Source: Legionella_A sp049239925 (lineage in GTDB: Bacteria > Pseudomonadota > Gammaproteobacteria > Legionellales > Legionellaceae). From it: a DNA stretch of 6,124 nt. Position 1 is the stretch's first letter, and each line of letters starts with the position of its first letter. Both the position numbers and the translations under genes were made by a program. This document shows, piece by piece, positions 1 through 5,994 of this stretch. Where the stretch lies: positions 1-6,124 of the forward strand of contig JBMLTO010000017.1 in NCBI GenBank assembly GCA_049239925.1, written 5' to 3'. The notes under the pieces were generated by a model. That model worked only from the letters and a program-made list of their open reading frames with translations, was not told the origin of the DNA and searched no databases.

Positions 1-4
1 AGGG

Positions 5-54
5 CCAAGGCCCAACCTACAACAGATTGATTAAATTTTAATGCGACAGCCGTG
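5..54. repeat. Left arm of a perfect 50-bp inverted repeat
   Basis: These 50 bases are the exact reverse complement of 5851-5900, checked base by base with no mismatch. The outer end carries the ccaaggcccaacctac motif, and in this copy it forms a small palindrome (gggcc-aa-ggccc, 2-13). The inner end is acagccgtg. Identity stops abruptly at both ends, so the unit is either a discrete dispersed repeat or the shared part of a longer degraded element. The GTAGGTTGGGC-type core resembles REP-like intergenic repeats of Gammaproteobacteria (from memory), and the other copy lies next to a RAYT remnant. Confidence 0.9.
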
Positions 55-87
55 CTCGAAAGTGACCTCGATATTTCACCTCAGCAC

Positions 88-186
88 AAAATAAAGGGTC
101 TGGATATTTTGCCAGGTTGGTCGTGAAAATTCAGATGAAAATGCTGCTAAAACTGCTCAAATCTCCACTGTCAACGCTGATACTCC
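88..186 (-). pseudogene. Decayed transposase-like fragment
   Basis: Read on the minus strand from 186 to 88, one frame gives a protein-like stretch: GVSALTVEI, a TGA stop at 157-159, then AVLAAFSSEFSRPTWQNIQTL. The FSRPTWQNIQTL part resembles the N-terminal region of IS701/IS4-type DDE transposases, where a segment like FSRPxWxxxQxLLxGAIL is common. Downstream the frame breaks near 67-88, and no catalytic DDE region is present. It is therefore at most a short dead relic. The family assignment rests on a brief motif recalled from memory, and chance resemblance is possible. Confidence 0.35.
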
Positions 187-270
187 ATGTATTTCTTAGT
201 CGAAACACATAGTAATGAGTTTACCAGCGTTGGCAACACTTTGTAATGGAAATCAAAGGCGGGTCCACTT

Positions 271-554
271 ATGTTTTGGGTATACATTCGTCAATGCTGT
301 GATAACAGCTATTATACTGGGCATACTGACAATTTAGAGATAAGGCTAACATGTGTCATAATAGAATTTTTCCAACGTGTTATACGGCAAATAGACTAGC
401 GCTTAAGCTGGTGTACTCAGAGCAGTATCCTAGTAAAATAGAATCCTTGAACGCCGAAAAACAAATTCAAGGATGGAGCAGAAAAAAGAAGGATGCCCTA
501 ATCTCAGGTGAATGAGATATGCTTTCCTACTGGGCTCAACGAAAGAAAAAATAG
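271..554 (+). pseudogene. Broken GIY-YIG endonuclease gene (frameshift plus stop)
   Basis: This is a small single-domain GIY-YIG nuclease of the YhbQ/UPF0213-like type, about 94 codons when repaired. Frame 1 from ATG 271 encodes MFWVYIRQCCDNSYYTG followed by HTDNLEIRL, which supplies the VYI and YTG halves of the signature and the conserved Arg. At about 346-356 the reading moves to another frame (net loss of one base) and continues with HNRIFPTCYTANRLALKLVY, then SLNAEKQIQGWSRKKK, which includes the conserved Glu. A TGA at 513-515 stands where the family usually has Trp (GEW), so TGG to TGA is likely. The frame then runs on to TAG at 552-554. An AAAGG lies 11 bases before the ATG. With two lesions it should be non-functional. 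Such genes are often accessory or mobile. Confidence 0.85.
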
Positions 555-580
555 TCTTGATGTGTTTTATTTAGGATCTA

Positions 581-617
581 GCCCTTCGAGACGCTTGCGT
601 AGCACGCGCCTTCGGGC
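581..617. repeat. REP-like imperfect hairpin behind the GIY-YIG relic
   Basis: The stretch begins gcccttcgag and ends ccttcgggc. Outer GCCC (581-584) can pair with GGGC (614-617), and an inner perfect hairpin GCGT-AGC-ACGC spans 597-607. It resembles the CCCTTCGAGACGC...GGGCGAAC class of dispersed intergenic repeats seen in many proteobacteria (from memory). It is much more GC-rich than its surroundings. There is no T-run on either side, so an intrinsic terminator is unlikely. Only one copy lies in the window. Confidence 0.5.
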
Positions 618-753
618 GAACAGTCCTGGGAAAAATGGCTAAAGTCGAATTATCAGGTACAATCAAGATATTGATTACGGTTGGCTATCGATCAACGTTA
701 GAGAACCCCCTATCAACTTCAAAAGTAATCTTCTGTAATATTATGGTGACTAA

Positions 754-1695
754 ATGAATGAATTAATCAACGATACACTACCTGAAAATGCAATCGATTT
801 GGTAAAAAACTATCTTGTAAATCTTCAAAATACAATCTGTCTCAAACTAGAGGCTATTGATGGTCATGGTCAGTTCTCAAAAGAAACCTGGAGTCGGCCC
901 TTGGGTGGCGGCGGCATAACACGCGTATTAACTGATGGAAATGTTTTTGCCAAGGCGGGAGTTAATTTCTCTCATGTCAATGGCGAACAACTTCCTCCAT
1001 CGGCCAGTGCTCATCGTACAGAGCTGGCTGGTTATCGGTTCAATGCACTTGGTGTATCTTTAGTCATTCATCCAGATAATCCTTATGTCCCAACATCACA
1101 TGCAAATGTTCGTTTTTTTATCGCTGAAAAACCCGATTCAGTACCTATTTGGTGGTTTGGTGGGGGGTTTGATTTAACACCTTACTATGGATTTAAAGAA
1201 GATTGTTTACACTGGCATAAAACTGCCTTAGCTGCCTGCGAGCCATTTGGCAAAAATTTATACCCACGTTTTAAGGCATGGTGTGATCAATACTTCTACA
1301 TCAAACATCGACAAGAAGCTCGAGGCATTGGTGGATTATTTTTTGATGACTACAATGAGCATGGTTTTGCAGCAAGTTTTTCTTTGATGCAAAGTATTGG
1401 TGATCACTTTCTTGAAGCATATACGCCGATTGTCCTTCGCCGTAAAGCTTTAGCCTACACTCAACGAGAAAAAGCTTTTCAATTATACAGAAGAGGACGT
1501 TATGTAGAATTTAATTTAGTGTATGACCGTGGTACCTTGTTTGGTCTGCAATCTGGCGGACGAACTGAATCAATCCTAATGTCTTTACCACCACAAGTTG
1601 AATGGCATTATGATTGGCAACCAGAGCCTAATAGTCCTGAAGAAAAACTTTACCATGATTTTTTACCTGCACAAGATTGGCTATCCGATATATAA
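754..1695 (+). CDS. hemF: Oxygen-dependent coproporphyrinogen III oxidase
   Basis: HemF catalyses the aerobic oxidative decarboxylation of coproporphyrinogen III to protoporphyrinogen IX in haem synthesis, as a cytoplasmic homodimer. The 313-residue product spans the whole family (E. coli HemF is 299). Visible signatures are ETWSRPLGGGG (44-54), KAGVNFS (67-73), HPDNPYVPTSHANVRFF (106-122), WWFGGGFDLTPYY (133-145), GIGGLFFDDYN (191-201) and, near the C-terminus, EFNLVYDRGT and SGGRTESILMSLPP. His106, His116, His155 and His185 match the four conserved His of the E. coli enzyme with a constant offset of ten. The start is fixed because an in-frame TAA directly precedes ATG 754; a weak GGTGA at 745-749 is the only ribosome-binding candidate. 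The gene stands alone, convergent with the operon to its right. I found no convincing promoter. Dependence on O2 implies haem synthesis under aerobic conditions. Confidence 0.97.
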   Translation: MNELINDTLPENAIDLVKNYLVNLQNTICLKLEAIDGHGQFSKETWSRPLGGGGITRVLTDGNVFAKAGVNFSHVNGEQLPPSASAHRTELAGYRFNALGVSLVIHPDNPYVPTSHANVRFFIAEKPDSVPIWWFGGGFDLTPYYGFKEDCLHWHKTALAACEPFGKNLYPRFKAWCDQYFYIKHRQEARGIGGLFFDDYNEHGFAASFSLMQSIGDHFLEAYTPIVLRRKALAYTQREKAFQLYRRGRYVEFNLVYDRGTLFGLQSGGRTESILMSLPPQVEWHYDWQPEPNSPEEKLYHDFLPAQDWLSDI

Positions 1696-1701
1696 AAACA
1701 T

Positions 1702-1905
1702 CTAATAGTAAATCCCGAGAAACCTGCTTAGCAAGTTTCTCGGAGAACTTGCTAAGCAAGCTAGCATGAATTGATCGATAAAAGCATTTATTCTTTGTTC
1801 TGAACATTGCTCTAAATCAAGCGTAAGCATCACCTTGAACTTGATAGACGTTAGAGCTAAATCCATACAAGCATAGGCGCCAACTGACAGGTCGATAGAC
1901 CCTGA
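1702..1905. other. Convergent intergenic gap
   Basis: About 210 bases separate the hemF stop from the stop of the transporter gene. Apart from the hairpins after hemF, I see no RNA gene and no clear terminator for the leftward operon; a short GGTC-GATA-GACC palindrome (1890-1901) has only a 4-bp stem. The minus strand stays open for 67 codons in the transporter's own frame after its TGA, ending with TAG at 1702-1704. The internal ATGs have no good ribosome-binding site, so I do not call a gene. Confidence 0.5.
1715..1757 (+). terminator. Overlapping hairpins downstream of hemF
   Basis: Two mutually exclusive structures start 19 bases after the hemF stop. The first is a perfect 9-bp stem, CCGAGAAAC (1715-1723) with GTTTCTCGG (1735-1743), around an 11-base loop. 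The second pairs CTTAGCAAGTT (1727-1737) with AACTTGCTAAG (1747-1757). A third small palindrome, CTTGC-TAA-GCAAG, covers 1748-1760. No T-run follows on the plus strand, so this is not a canonical intrinsic terminator. It may protect or end the hemF transcript, or simply be a small repeat. It lies between convergent genes. Confidence 0.4.
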
Positions 1906-3231
1906 TCAACTTTTTTTATTCTCAATATGAGAGGGATCGTTGAGATAAACTAATCTGTTATTAAATGAACGCCATAACAATAAAACAAAACAAATGTTTA
2001 GAATAGCTAAGATCAAAAAAACTTGCGGAATCGTCAGATTTAGATAGAGCAAAATCATTACAATGATTATCCCAGCAACCATGAATAAAGCATTAATAAT
2101 ATTATTAGCTGCAATCGTGCTTGCCCGAAATCCATCCTCACTGGCAAGTTGTAAGTACGTATACAAAGGAACAATAAATAAACCGCCACAAAAAGCTAGC
2201 AGAAACAAATCCAAAGAAACGCGCCAATGAGAAAAATTGCTATAAAAATCATATACAGACAACGATTCTAAATTAGTATCGTTAGGAGTAGCCCAAAATA
2301 AATCTCCAGCAAATAATGACATTGATAACATAATGAATGGTACAAATTTTAATCGTAAATGACCTTTCAATGCTTGACTAATAGCAATTGAGCCAGTGGT
2401 AATTCCAATCGAAAATAGAGCTAATAATACCGCAAAGACACGAGTATTCGCATGCAAAACATAATTTACATAATCAGGGAGTTTAGTAATAACAACGCCA
2501 CCAATCAGCCAAAACCATGAAATAGCCAAAATAGCAGCCGTAACACCCTTGTTGGTCACTACTGTTTTCAACATACCCAATGTTGCTCGCCATAAATGCC
2601 AATCGATCTTTAAGCTAGCCATGACAGGAGGAGCAGAAGGAATATAGAAACAACTGTAAAAGCCACTCACTGCAACTGCTGATATTAAAAAAATTGCTAA
2701 TAATGATCCGATCCCGCTCCCACTTACAGCTATAGTACCTAAAATAGTTCCTAATAATATGGCAATAAAAGTGCCACCTTCAATTAAAGCAGTTGCAGCC
2801 AACAATTTATGACCAGGTAAATGATCAGGTAAAATTGCATATTTTATTGGGCCAAAAAAAGTTGAGTGTATACCCATAAACAACAGAATAACCATTAGGA
2901 TCAGCACATTACCTAAATAGAAACCTACACTTCCAATCGCAATTAATATTAATTCGGCTAGTTTAATGATACGAATGAGTTGTGCCTTATCATATTTATC
3001 AGCTAGCTGTCCGGCTGTCGCTGAAAAAATAAAAAATGGAATAATGAATAAAATACCAGCTAAAAGTTGATAAAACTCTGACTGCGGCTGAGACATGCTC
3101 AAATAAAAACTAATTAATGTCAGCATACCTAATTTAAATGCATTATCATTAAATGCTGAAAAAAATTGTGTCAAGAACAACGGTAAAAAATACCTTTCTT
3201 TAAATAACAATAAGGTAGTACCATTCATCAT
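1906..3231 (-). CDS. LplT-like MFS transporter (lysophospholipid type)
   Basis: This is an inner-membrane major facilitator protein of 441 residues with about twelve hydrophobic segments. Family marks are PLFLTQFFSAFNDNAFK (17-33), the loop 2-3 motif GQLADKYDKA (74-83) and GIHSTFFGPIKYAILPDH (120-137). All match the LplT branch, including the MFS half of MFS-acyltransferase fusions. E. coli LplT flips lysophospholipids inward for re-acylation by Aas, but no acyltransferase is present here, so the substrate is inferred from family alone. Two ATG codons stand in tandem: AAGGAG at 3242-3237 lies 5 bases before the first and 8 before the second, so the second may be the real start. The gene begins 2 bases after the dehydrogenase stop and its Shine-Dalgarno overlaps the end of that gene, which suggests translational coupling. 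The tail is short and charged (ENKKS). Confidence 0.85.
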   Translation of the reverse strand: MMNGTTLLLFKERYFLPLFLTQFFSAFNDNAFKLGMLTLISFYLSMSQPQSEFYQLLAGILFIIPFFIFSATAGQLADKYDKAQLIRIIKLAELILIAIGSVGFYLGNVLILMVILLFMGIHSTFFGPIKYAILPDHLPGHKLLAATALIEGGTFIAILLGTILGTIAVSGSGIGSLLAIFLISAVAVSGFYSCFYIPSAPPVMASLKIDWHLWRATLGMLKTVVTNKGVTAAILAISWFWLIGGVVITKLPDYVNYVLHANTRVFAVLLALFSIGITTGSIAISQALKGHLRLKFVPFIMLSMSLFAGDLFWATPNDTNLESLSVYDFYSNFSHWRVSLDLFLLAFCGGLFIVPLYTYLQLASEDGFRASTIAANNIINALFMVAGIIIVMILLYLNLTIPQVFLILAILNICFVLLLWRSFNNRLVYLNDPSHIENKKS

Positions 3232-3233
3232 TT

Positions 3234-4094
3234 TTACTCCTTAACCGTTCTAGCTTGAATACGGCGACTTAATGAAGCGATTATTCTTTCAACAGCATGC
3301 ATGAAAGGAGGCTCCTGGTCAACAATCGCGCGAACACGTTGTGTACAATAATCGTTGACTTCTTTATCCGGTAAAATATAAAAAACTTTCTTGCTGACTG
3401 CGTTAATAATATCATGAGCAACATCTTTGGCTGGCCGACCATGCGTCATAAGCTGACTCATCAGCGCGTGCAGTTCACTACCGTCGCTGAGAAAAGAATA
3501 GTTTAGCAAACTAGTATGGATAAATGATGGACAAACGACCGAAACATCAACCGGTTTATGCAAGCGATGCAAATCAAAATATAGAGACTCTGACAAAGCT
3601 ACAATTGCATGCTTAGACATCGCATATCCTGGAACATGTGAACCACTACATAAACCATAAAAACTTGATACATTTATTAGGTGTGAACGATGTTCCTGAG
3701 CGATCATTAACGGTAAAAACTGCTGAGCAACATGAATTACTCCCTCTAAATTGACAGCCAATACCTTTTGTAAATCAACAAATTTTTGCTCCCATAACGG
3801 TGCTAATTTGCCAATAATTCCGGCGTTATTATATAAATAATCGACTCTACCAAAGGTATCATAGGTCAGTTTGACTAATTCACCGACACTTTCAGGTACG
3901 GTAACATCACAATAAAGATAAGTCACTAAACCAAGATTTCGCCTACTTAATGTTTTAGCCTTTTCAGCAAGCAAATCAACCTGGTTATCAGCTATAACCA
4001 AGTCCATACCTTGATGCAAACACTGTTCTGCAAGAGCAAAACCCAGTCCCCCTGCGGCACCAGTAATAACTGCCACAGCCTTTTGATTAGCCAT
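3234..4094 (-). CDS. Short-chain dehydrogenase/reductase (SDR), substrate unknown
   Basis: This is a classical SDR oxidoreductase of 286 residues, probably cytosolic. The Rossmann nucleotide-binding motif TGAAGGLG is at 11-18, and Asp36 at the end of the second strand suggests preference for NAD(H) over NADP(H). CDV at 62-64 contacts adenine, and NNAG is at 89-92. The catalytic set is complete: Asn115, Ser144, Tyr157 and Lys161 (YAMSK). The C-terminal region after about 190 is longer than in minimal 250-residue SDRs and ends in a basic helix (SRRIQARTVKE); it may define the substrate pocket or a peripheral membrane contact. I cannot name the substrate. AAAGGGA (4107-4101) lies 6 bases before the ATG. 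The gene is 51 bases downstream of the protease and 2 bases upstream of the transporter with no terminator between, so co-transcription is likely. Confidence 0.9.
   Translation of the reverse strand: MANQKAVAVITGAAGGLGFALAEQCLHQGMDLVIADNQVDLLAEKAKTLSRRNLGLVTYLYCDVTVPESVGELVKLTYDTFGRVDYLYNNAGIIGKLAPLWEQKFVDLQKVLAVNLEGVIHVAQQFLPLMIAQEHRSHLINVSSFYGLCSGSHVPGYAMSKHAIVALSESLYFDLHRLHKPVDVSVVCPSFIHTSLLNYSFLSDGSELHALMSQLMTHGRPAKDVAHDIINAVSKKVFYILPDKEVNDYCTQRVRAIVDQEPPFMHAVERIIASLSRRIQARTVKE
3237..3242 (-). promoter_or_regulatory. Strong Shine-Dalgarno of the transporter, inside the SDR end
   Basis: AAGGAG on the minus strand forms the last two sense codons of the dehydrogenase gene and is followed by its TAA and then ATGATG. 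Spacing is 5 bases to the first ATG and 8 to the second. Ribosomes ending the upstream gene would cover this site, which is the basis for proposing translational coupling. Confidence 0.8.
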
Positions 4095-4145
4095 TCACTA
4101 TCCCTTTAAAACCTGAATACCCTACAAACATGAATTAAATTGCAA

Positions 4146-5207
4146 TCAGTATGCAGCAATATCAATAGTTTGCATCGTGTAGTCAACACGCTTACCATCT
4201 CGAAGCACTGTGACATGCACTCGTTGACCGACCGGTATCTGTGACAATAAATTATACATAGTATCATAATCAGGCACTGGGTGTCCGTTTAAAGCGATGA
4301 TTATATCACCCAGATTAATTCGCCCAGATGAATCCCTGTATGTGCCCTGTAAACCAGCCATAGCAGCTGGCGTTTTGGGAATAACGTCAGCAATTAATAT
4401 GCCTTCTTTAACTCCCAAAAGATCTGCTGTGTGCGGCTCGACCCGCTGGATACCAATTCCAGCTAACACAACTCGACCATTCTTAATAATTTGGGTCACA
4501 GTGCGTGCTATATCATCTGCAGGCACAGCAAATCCAACGCCTGCTGATGAACCAGTCCGTGAATAAATCAGAGTATTTAAACCGATTAACCGACCAGAAC
4601 TATCAAGAAGAGGCCCACCTGAGTTTCCAGGATTAATGGACGCATCGGTTTGAATCATATCGCGAATAGTGACTCCCCCAATACCCGGCATTTGACGACC
4701 TAGTGCAGAAATAACACCCGTAGTTAAACTATGATCAAAACCAAATGGATTGCCAATCGCAATTGTTTTTTGTCCAACCATCAACTCCCGAGTAGGTGCA
4801 AGCTCAAAGGGTTTAACATCTTTGAGAAGCTGTAAGGCTTTTGGAGACGTTAAACGCAACACAGCAATGTCTTTTCTGGGTTCTGCTCCAACAACTTTTG
4901 CGGAAAATGTTTTGTCGCCAATACTCACTGCTAATTGATCCGCTTCTCTAATAACATGAAAATTAGTAACAATATGGCCTTGCTTATCCCAAATAATGCC
5001 CGAACCAGCCCCCGCAGGAACCTGGAGCCGTTCTAACGCAGGATTTATCATCGTTTTCATGCGATGGACATAAATGACTTTTGGCGAAGCTTGGTTAAAA
5101 ATTTCAATGTTATTTCTTTCATTAGGCAACAACTTATCTAGATCCGCCGCACTAACATTAATTGCTAAACTTAATATCAACAAGAAAAAAGAGTATTTTT
5201 TATTCAT
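4146..5207 (-). CDS. Secreted HtrA/Deg-family serine protease with one PDZ domain
   Basis: This is a trypsin-like envelope quality-control protease of 353 residues from the chosen ATG. The first 20 residues (NKK, a hydrophobic run, then NVSA before AD) look like a Sec signal peptide cleaved after Ala20, so the enzyme should act in the periplasm. The catalytic triad is intact: His84 (TNFHVI), Asp113 (KDIAVLR) and Ser196 (GNSGGPLL). One PDZ domain covers about 250-345, including the GDIIIALNG segment. Length and single PDZ match DegS/AlgW (about 355), but the N-terminus looks cleavable rather than a permanent anchor, so DegS-like sigma-E signalling cannot be assumed; DegP and DegQ have two PDZ domains. 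An upstream TTG at 5231 would add 8 residues, but ATG 5207 has AAGGA 9 bases before it and places the signal peptide correctly. It is the first gene of a probable three-gene operon. Confidence 0.92.
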   Translation of the reverse strand: MNKKYSFFLLILSLAINVSAADLDKLLPNERNNIEIFNQASPKVIYVHRMKTMINPALERLQVPAGAGSGIIWDKQGHIVTNFHVIREADQLAVSIGDKTFSAKVVGAEPRKDIAVLRLTSPKALQLLKDVKPFELAPTRELMVGQKTIAIGNPFGFDHSLTTGVISALGRQMPGIGGVTIRDMIQTDASINPGNSGGPLLDSSGRLIGLNTLIYSRTGSSAGVGFAVPADDIARTVTQIIKNGRVVLAGIGIQRVEPHTADLLGVKEGILIADVIPKTPAAMAGLQGTYRDSSGRINLGDIIIALNGHPVPDYDTMYNLLSQIPVGQRVHVTVLRDGKRVDYTMQTIDIAAY

Positions 5208-5254
5208 AACGAACAATCCTTGAATCAACAATCATGGCAATATGATTAAAATAC

Positions 5255-5287
5255 AATAAAAAACCACAGATAATCCGGTGGCTTTAT
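5255..5287 (-). terminator. Intrinsic-terminator-like hairpin in the protease leader
   Basis: On the minus strand AAGCCAC (5284-5278) pairs with GTGGTTT (5267-5261) around a 10-base loop, with one G-T wobble, and is followed by TTTTTTATT. This is the form of a Rho-independent terminator facing the protease, about 50 bases before its ATG. On the plus strand the same hairpin has a weaker tail, CTTTATTTT. It could have ended a gene once present upstream, or it could attenuate transcription entering from the right. No clear sigma-70 promoter is visible between it and the ATG. Confidence 0.6.
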
Positions 5288-5311
5288 TTTAATTATTAGT
5301 GAATCAAATTA

Positions 5312-5367
5312 GGGCGTGTTGCCAATTCATCCTCCCGCCTATGCGCCGCGACTTGTTCCGGCATCCA
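5312..5367 (+). repeat. Left inverted end of the IS5-like remnant
   Basis: This 56-bp arm pairs with 5701-5757: 49 of 56 aligned positions are identical and there is one single-base gap near GTTC/CGGCATCCA. It ends with GGCATCCA at the inner side. Confidence 0.85.
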
Positions 5368-5488
5368 GGAAATGGCCAAGTTAAAGATGAACCTGATTTA
5401 TTGTCCTAATCTGTTGATTAATCATAGCAAACTCATCATATAACGATTTTAATATCAACTATAAAACCAGTTTGCAATCGCTAGACTG

Positions 5489-5665
5489 ATGCTCAGTGAT
5501 GAGCTGTGGTCTAAGCTGAAGGAGATGATGCTACAACATCAAATAGATGACAAGTCTAATCTTCATATGATGGCTGAGGCAATCTTATATCGCATGCCTG
5601 TTGGCTGCCCTTGGCGAGACCTACTCATAGAGTTCGCAGAGGAGAGGAACATCAAGTACAGCTAA
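5489..5665 (+). pseudogene. Truncated IS5-family transposase (N-terminal part)
   Basis: The 58-codon open frame begins MLSDELWSKLKEMM, continues DDKSNLHMMAEAILYRM and reaches GCPWRDL, the usual first domain (DUF4096-like) of IS5 OrfA. After PWRDL the family expects a segment such as PxxFGxWNxVYxRFxxW. Instead there are 13 unrelated residues (IEFAEERNIKYS at the end) and a TAA, so the element lost its middle by deletion. No DDE catalytic residues remain. It should be inactive as a transposase; whether it is translated is unknown. Confidence 0.8.
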
Positions 5666-5700
5666 GTACAATGTGCATATGTTGGTTTATTAGGATGTTA

Positions 5701-5757
5701 TGGATGCCGCGAACAAGTCGCGACACGTAGGCAAGAGAATGAATTGGCAACATGCCC
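5701..5757 (-). repeat. Right inverted end of the IS5-like remnant
   Basis: This 57-bp arm is the counterpart of 5312-5367. It contains the intact CGCGA-ACAAG-TCGCG hairpin, which is disrupted in the left arm by a C/T change and a missing base. TA follows directly at 5758-5759. Confidence 0.85.
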
Positions 5758-5850
5758 TAGTACTGAAAAAATAAAATCAATCCGAACACACGAAGGTTAC
5801 TGACTACTCAGAAAATGTTTACTTTACCAAACTTATACCTATACTCTATC

Positions 5851-5900
5851 CACGGCTGTCGCATTAAAATTTAATCAATCTGTTGTAGGTTGGGCCTTGG
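5851..5900. repeat. Right arm of the perfect 50-bp inverted repeat
   Basis: This is the exact reverse complement of 5-54. It lies about 90 bases beyond the IS5-like remnant and about 95 bases from the end of the RAYT relic. Flanking bases on both sides differ from those of the left copy, so the repeat boundary is sharp. Confidence 0.9.
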
Positions 5901-5905
5901 AAGGT

Positions 5906-5924
5906 GTAGGGCTAAAAGCCCTAC
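5906..5924. repeat. Perfect 8-bp-stem hairpin, REP-like
   Basis: GTAGGGCT (5906-5913) pairs with AGCCCTAC (5917-5924) around AAA. The T-run lies on the wrong side for a terminator (minus-strand T's precede the hairpin). Its place between the 50-bp repeat and the RAYT relic suggests a REP-type unit. Confidence 0.6.
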
Positions 5925-5994
5925 GTAAAAAAGCCGGATGGGATAACGAGACGCTCTCATTTATTTTAAAACAAGGATTAAGCTGATTTTTTAC

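Larger units (their letters stand above)
5312..5757. mobile_element. Deleted IS5-family element (MITE-like) with long inverted ends
   Basis: The 446-bp unit is bounded by imperfect inverted repeats, 5312-5367 and 5701-5757. Both start GGGC[G/A]TGTTGCCAATTCAT. They differ at seven positions, all transitions, plus one single-base indel. TA flanks each side (5310-5311 and 5758-5759), consistent with a 2-bp target duplication. Inside is only the N-terminal part of an IS5-type transposase. The right arm contains a perfect hairpin CGCGA-ACAAG-TCGCG (5708-5722). The size, long ends and missing catalytic core mark an internal-deletion derivative that could move only with a transposase supplied elsewhere. 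Confidence 0.8.

Noticed and set aside
736..741. TAATAT as a hemF -10 box
   Set aside because: It matches the consensus at only 4 of 6 bases, has a poor -35 partner (TCAACT) and would start the transcript almost at the ribosome-binding site.
1852..1868. Terminator for the leftward operon in the convergent gap
   Set aside because: I looked for a stem followed by a minus-strand T-run after the transporter stop and found only short imperfect palindromes.
4297..4566. 89-codon plus-strand open frame inside the protease gene
   Set aside because: It is antisense to the PDZ and catalytic region of a clearly conserved protease and has no recognisable motif; it is a shadow frame.
4750..4938. 62-codon plus-strand open frame inside the protease gene
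   Set aside because: It is antisense to the protease domain and has no independent support.
5208..5231. Upstream TTG start for the protease, adding 8 residues
   Set aside because: The ATG at 5207 has AAGGA 9 bases before it and gives a normal signal peptide beginning MNKKY. The TTG would place the ribosome site inside the gene.
5805..5991. Plus-strand open frame across the right repeat ending LKQGLS and TGA at 5989-5991
   Set aside because: It resembles no family I recognise and has no start or ribosome-binding site. It runs through the repeat and hairpin just downstream of a convincing minus-strand RAYT relic, so it is probably a shadow.
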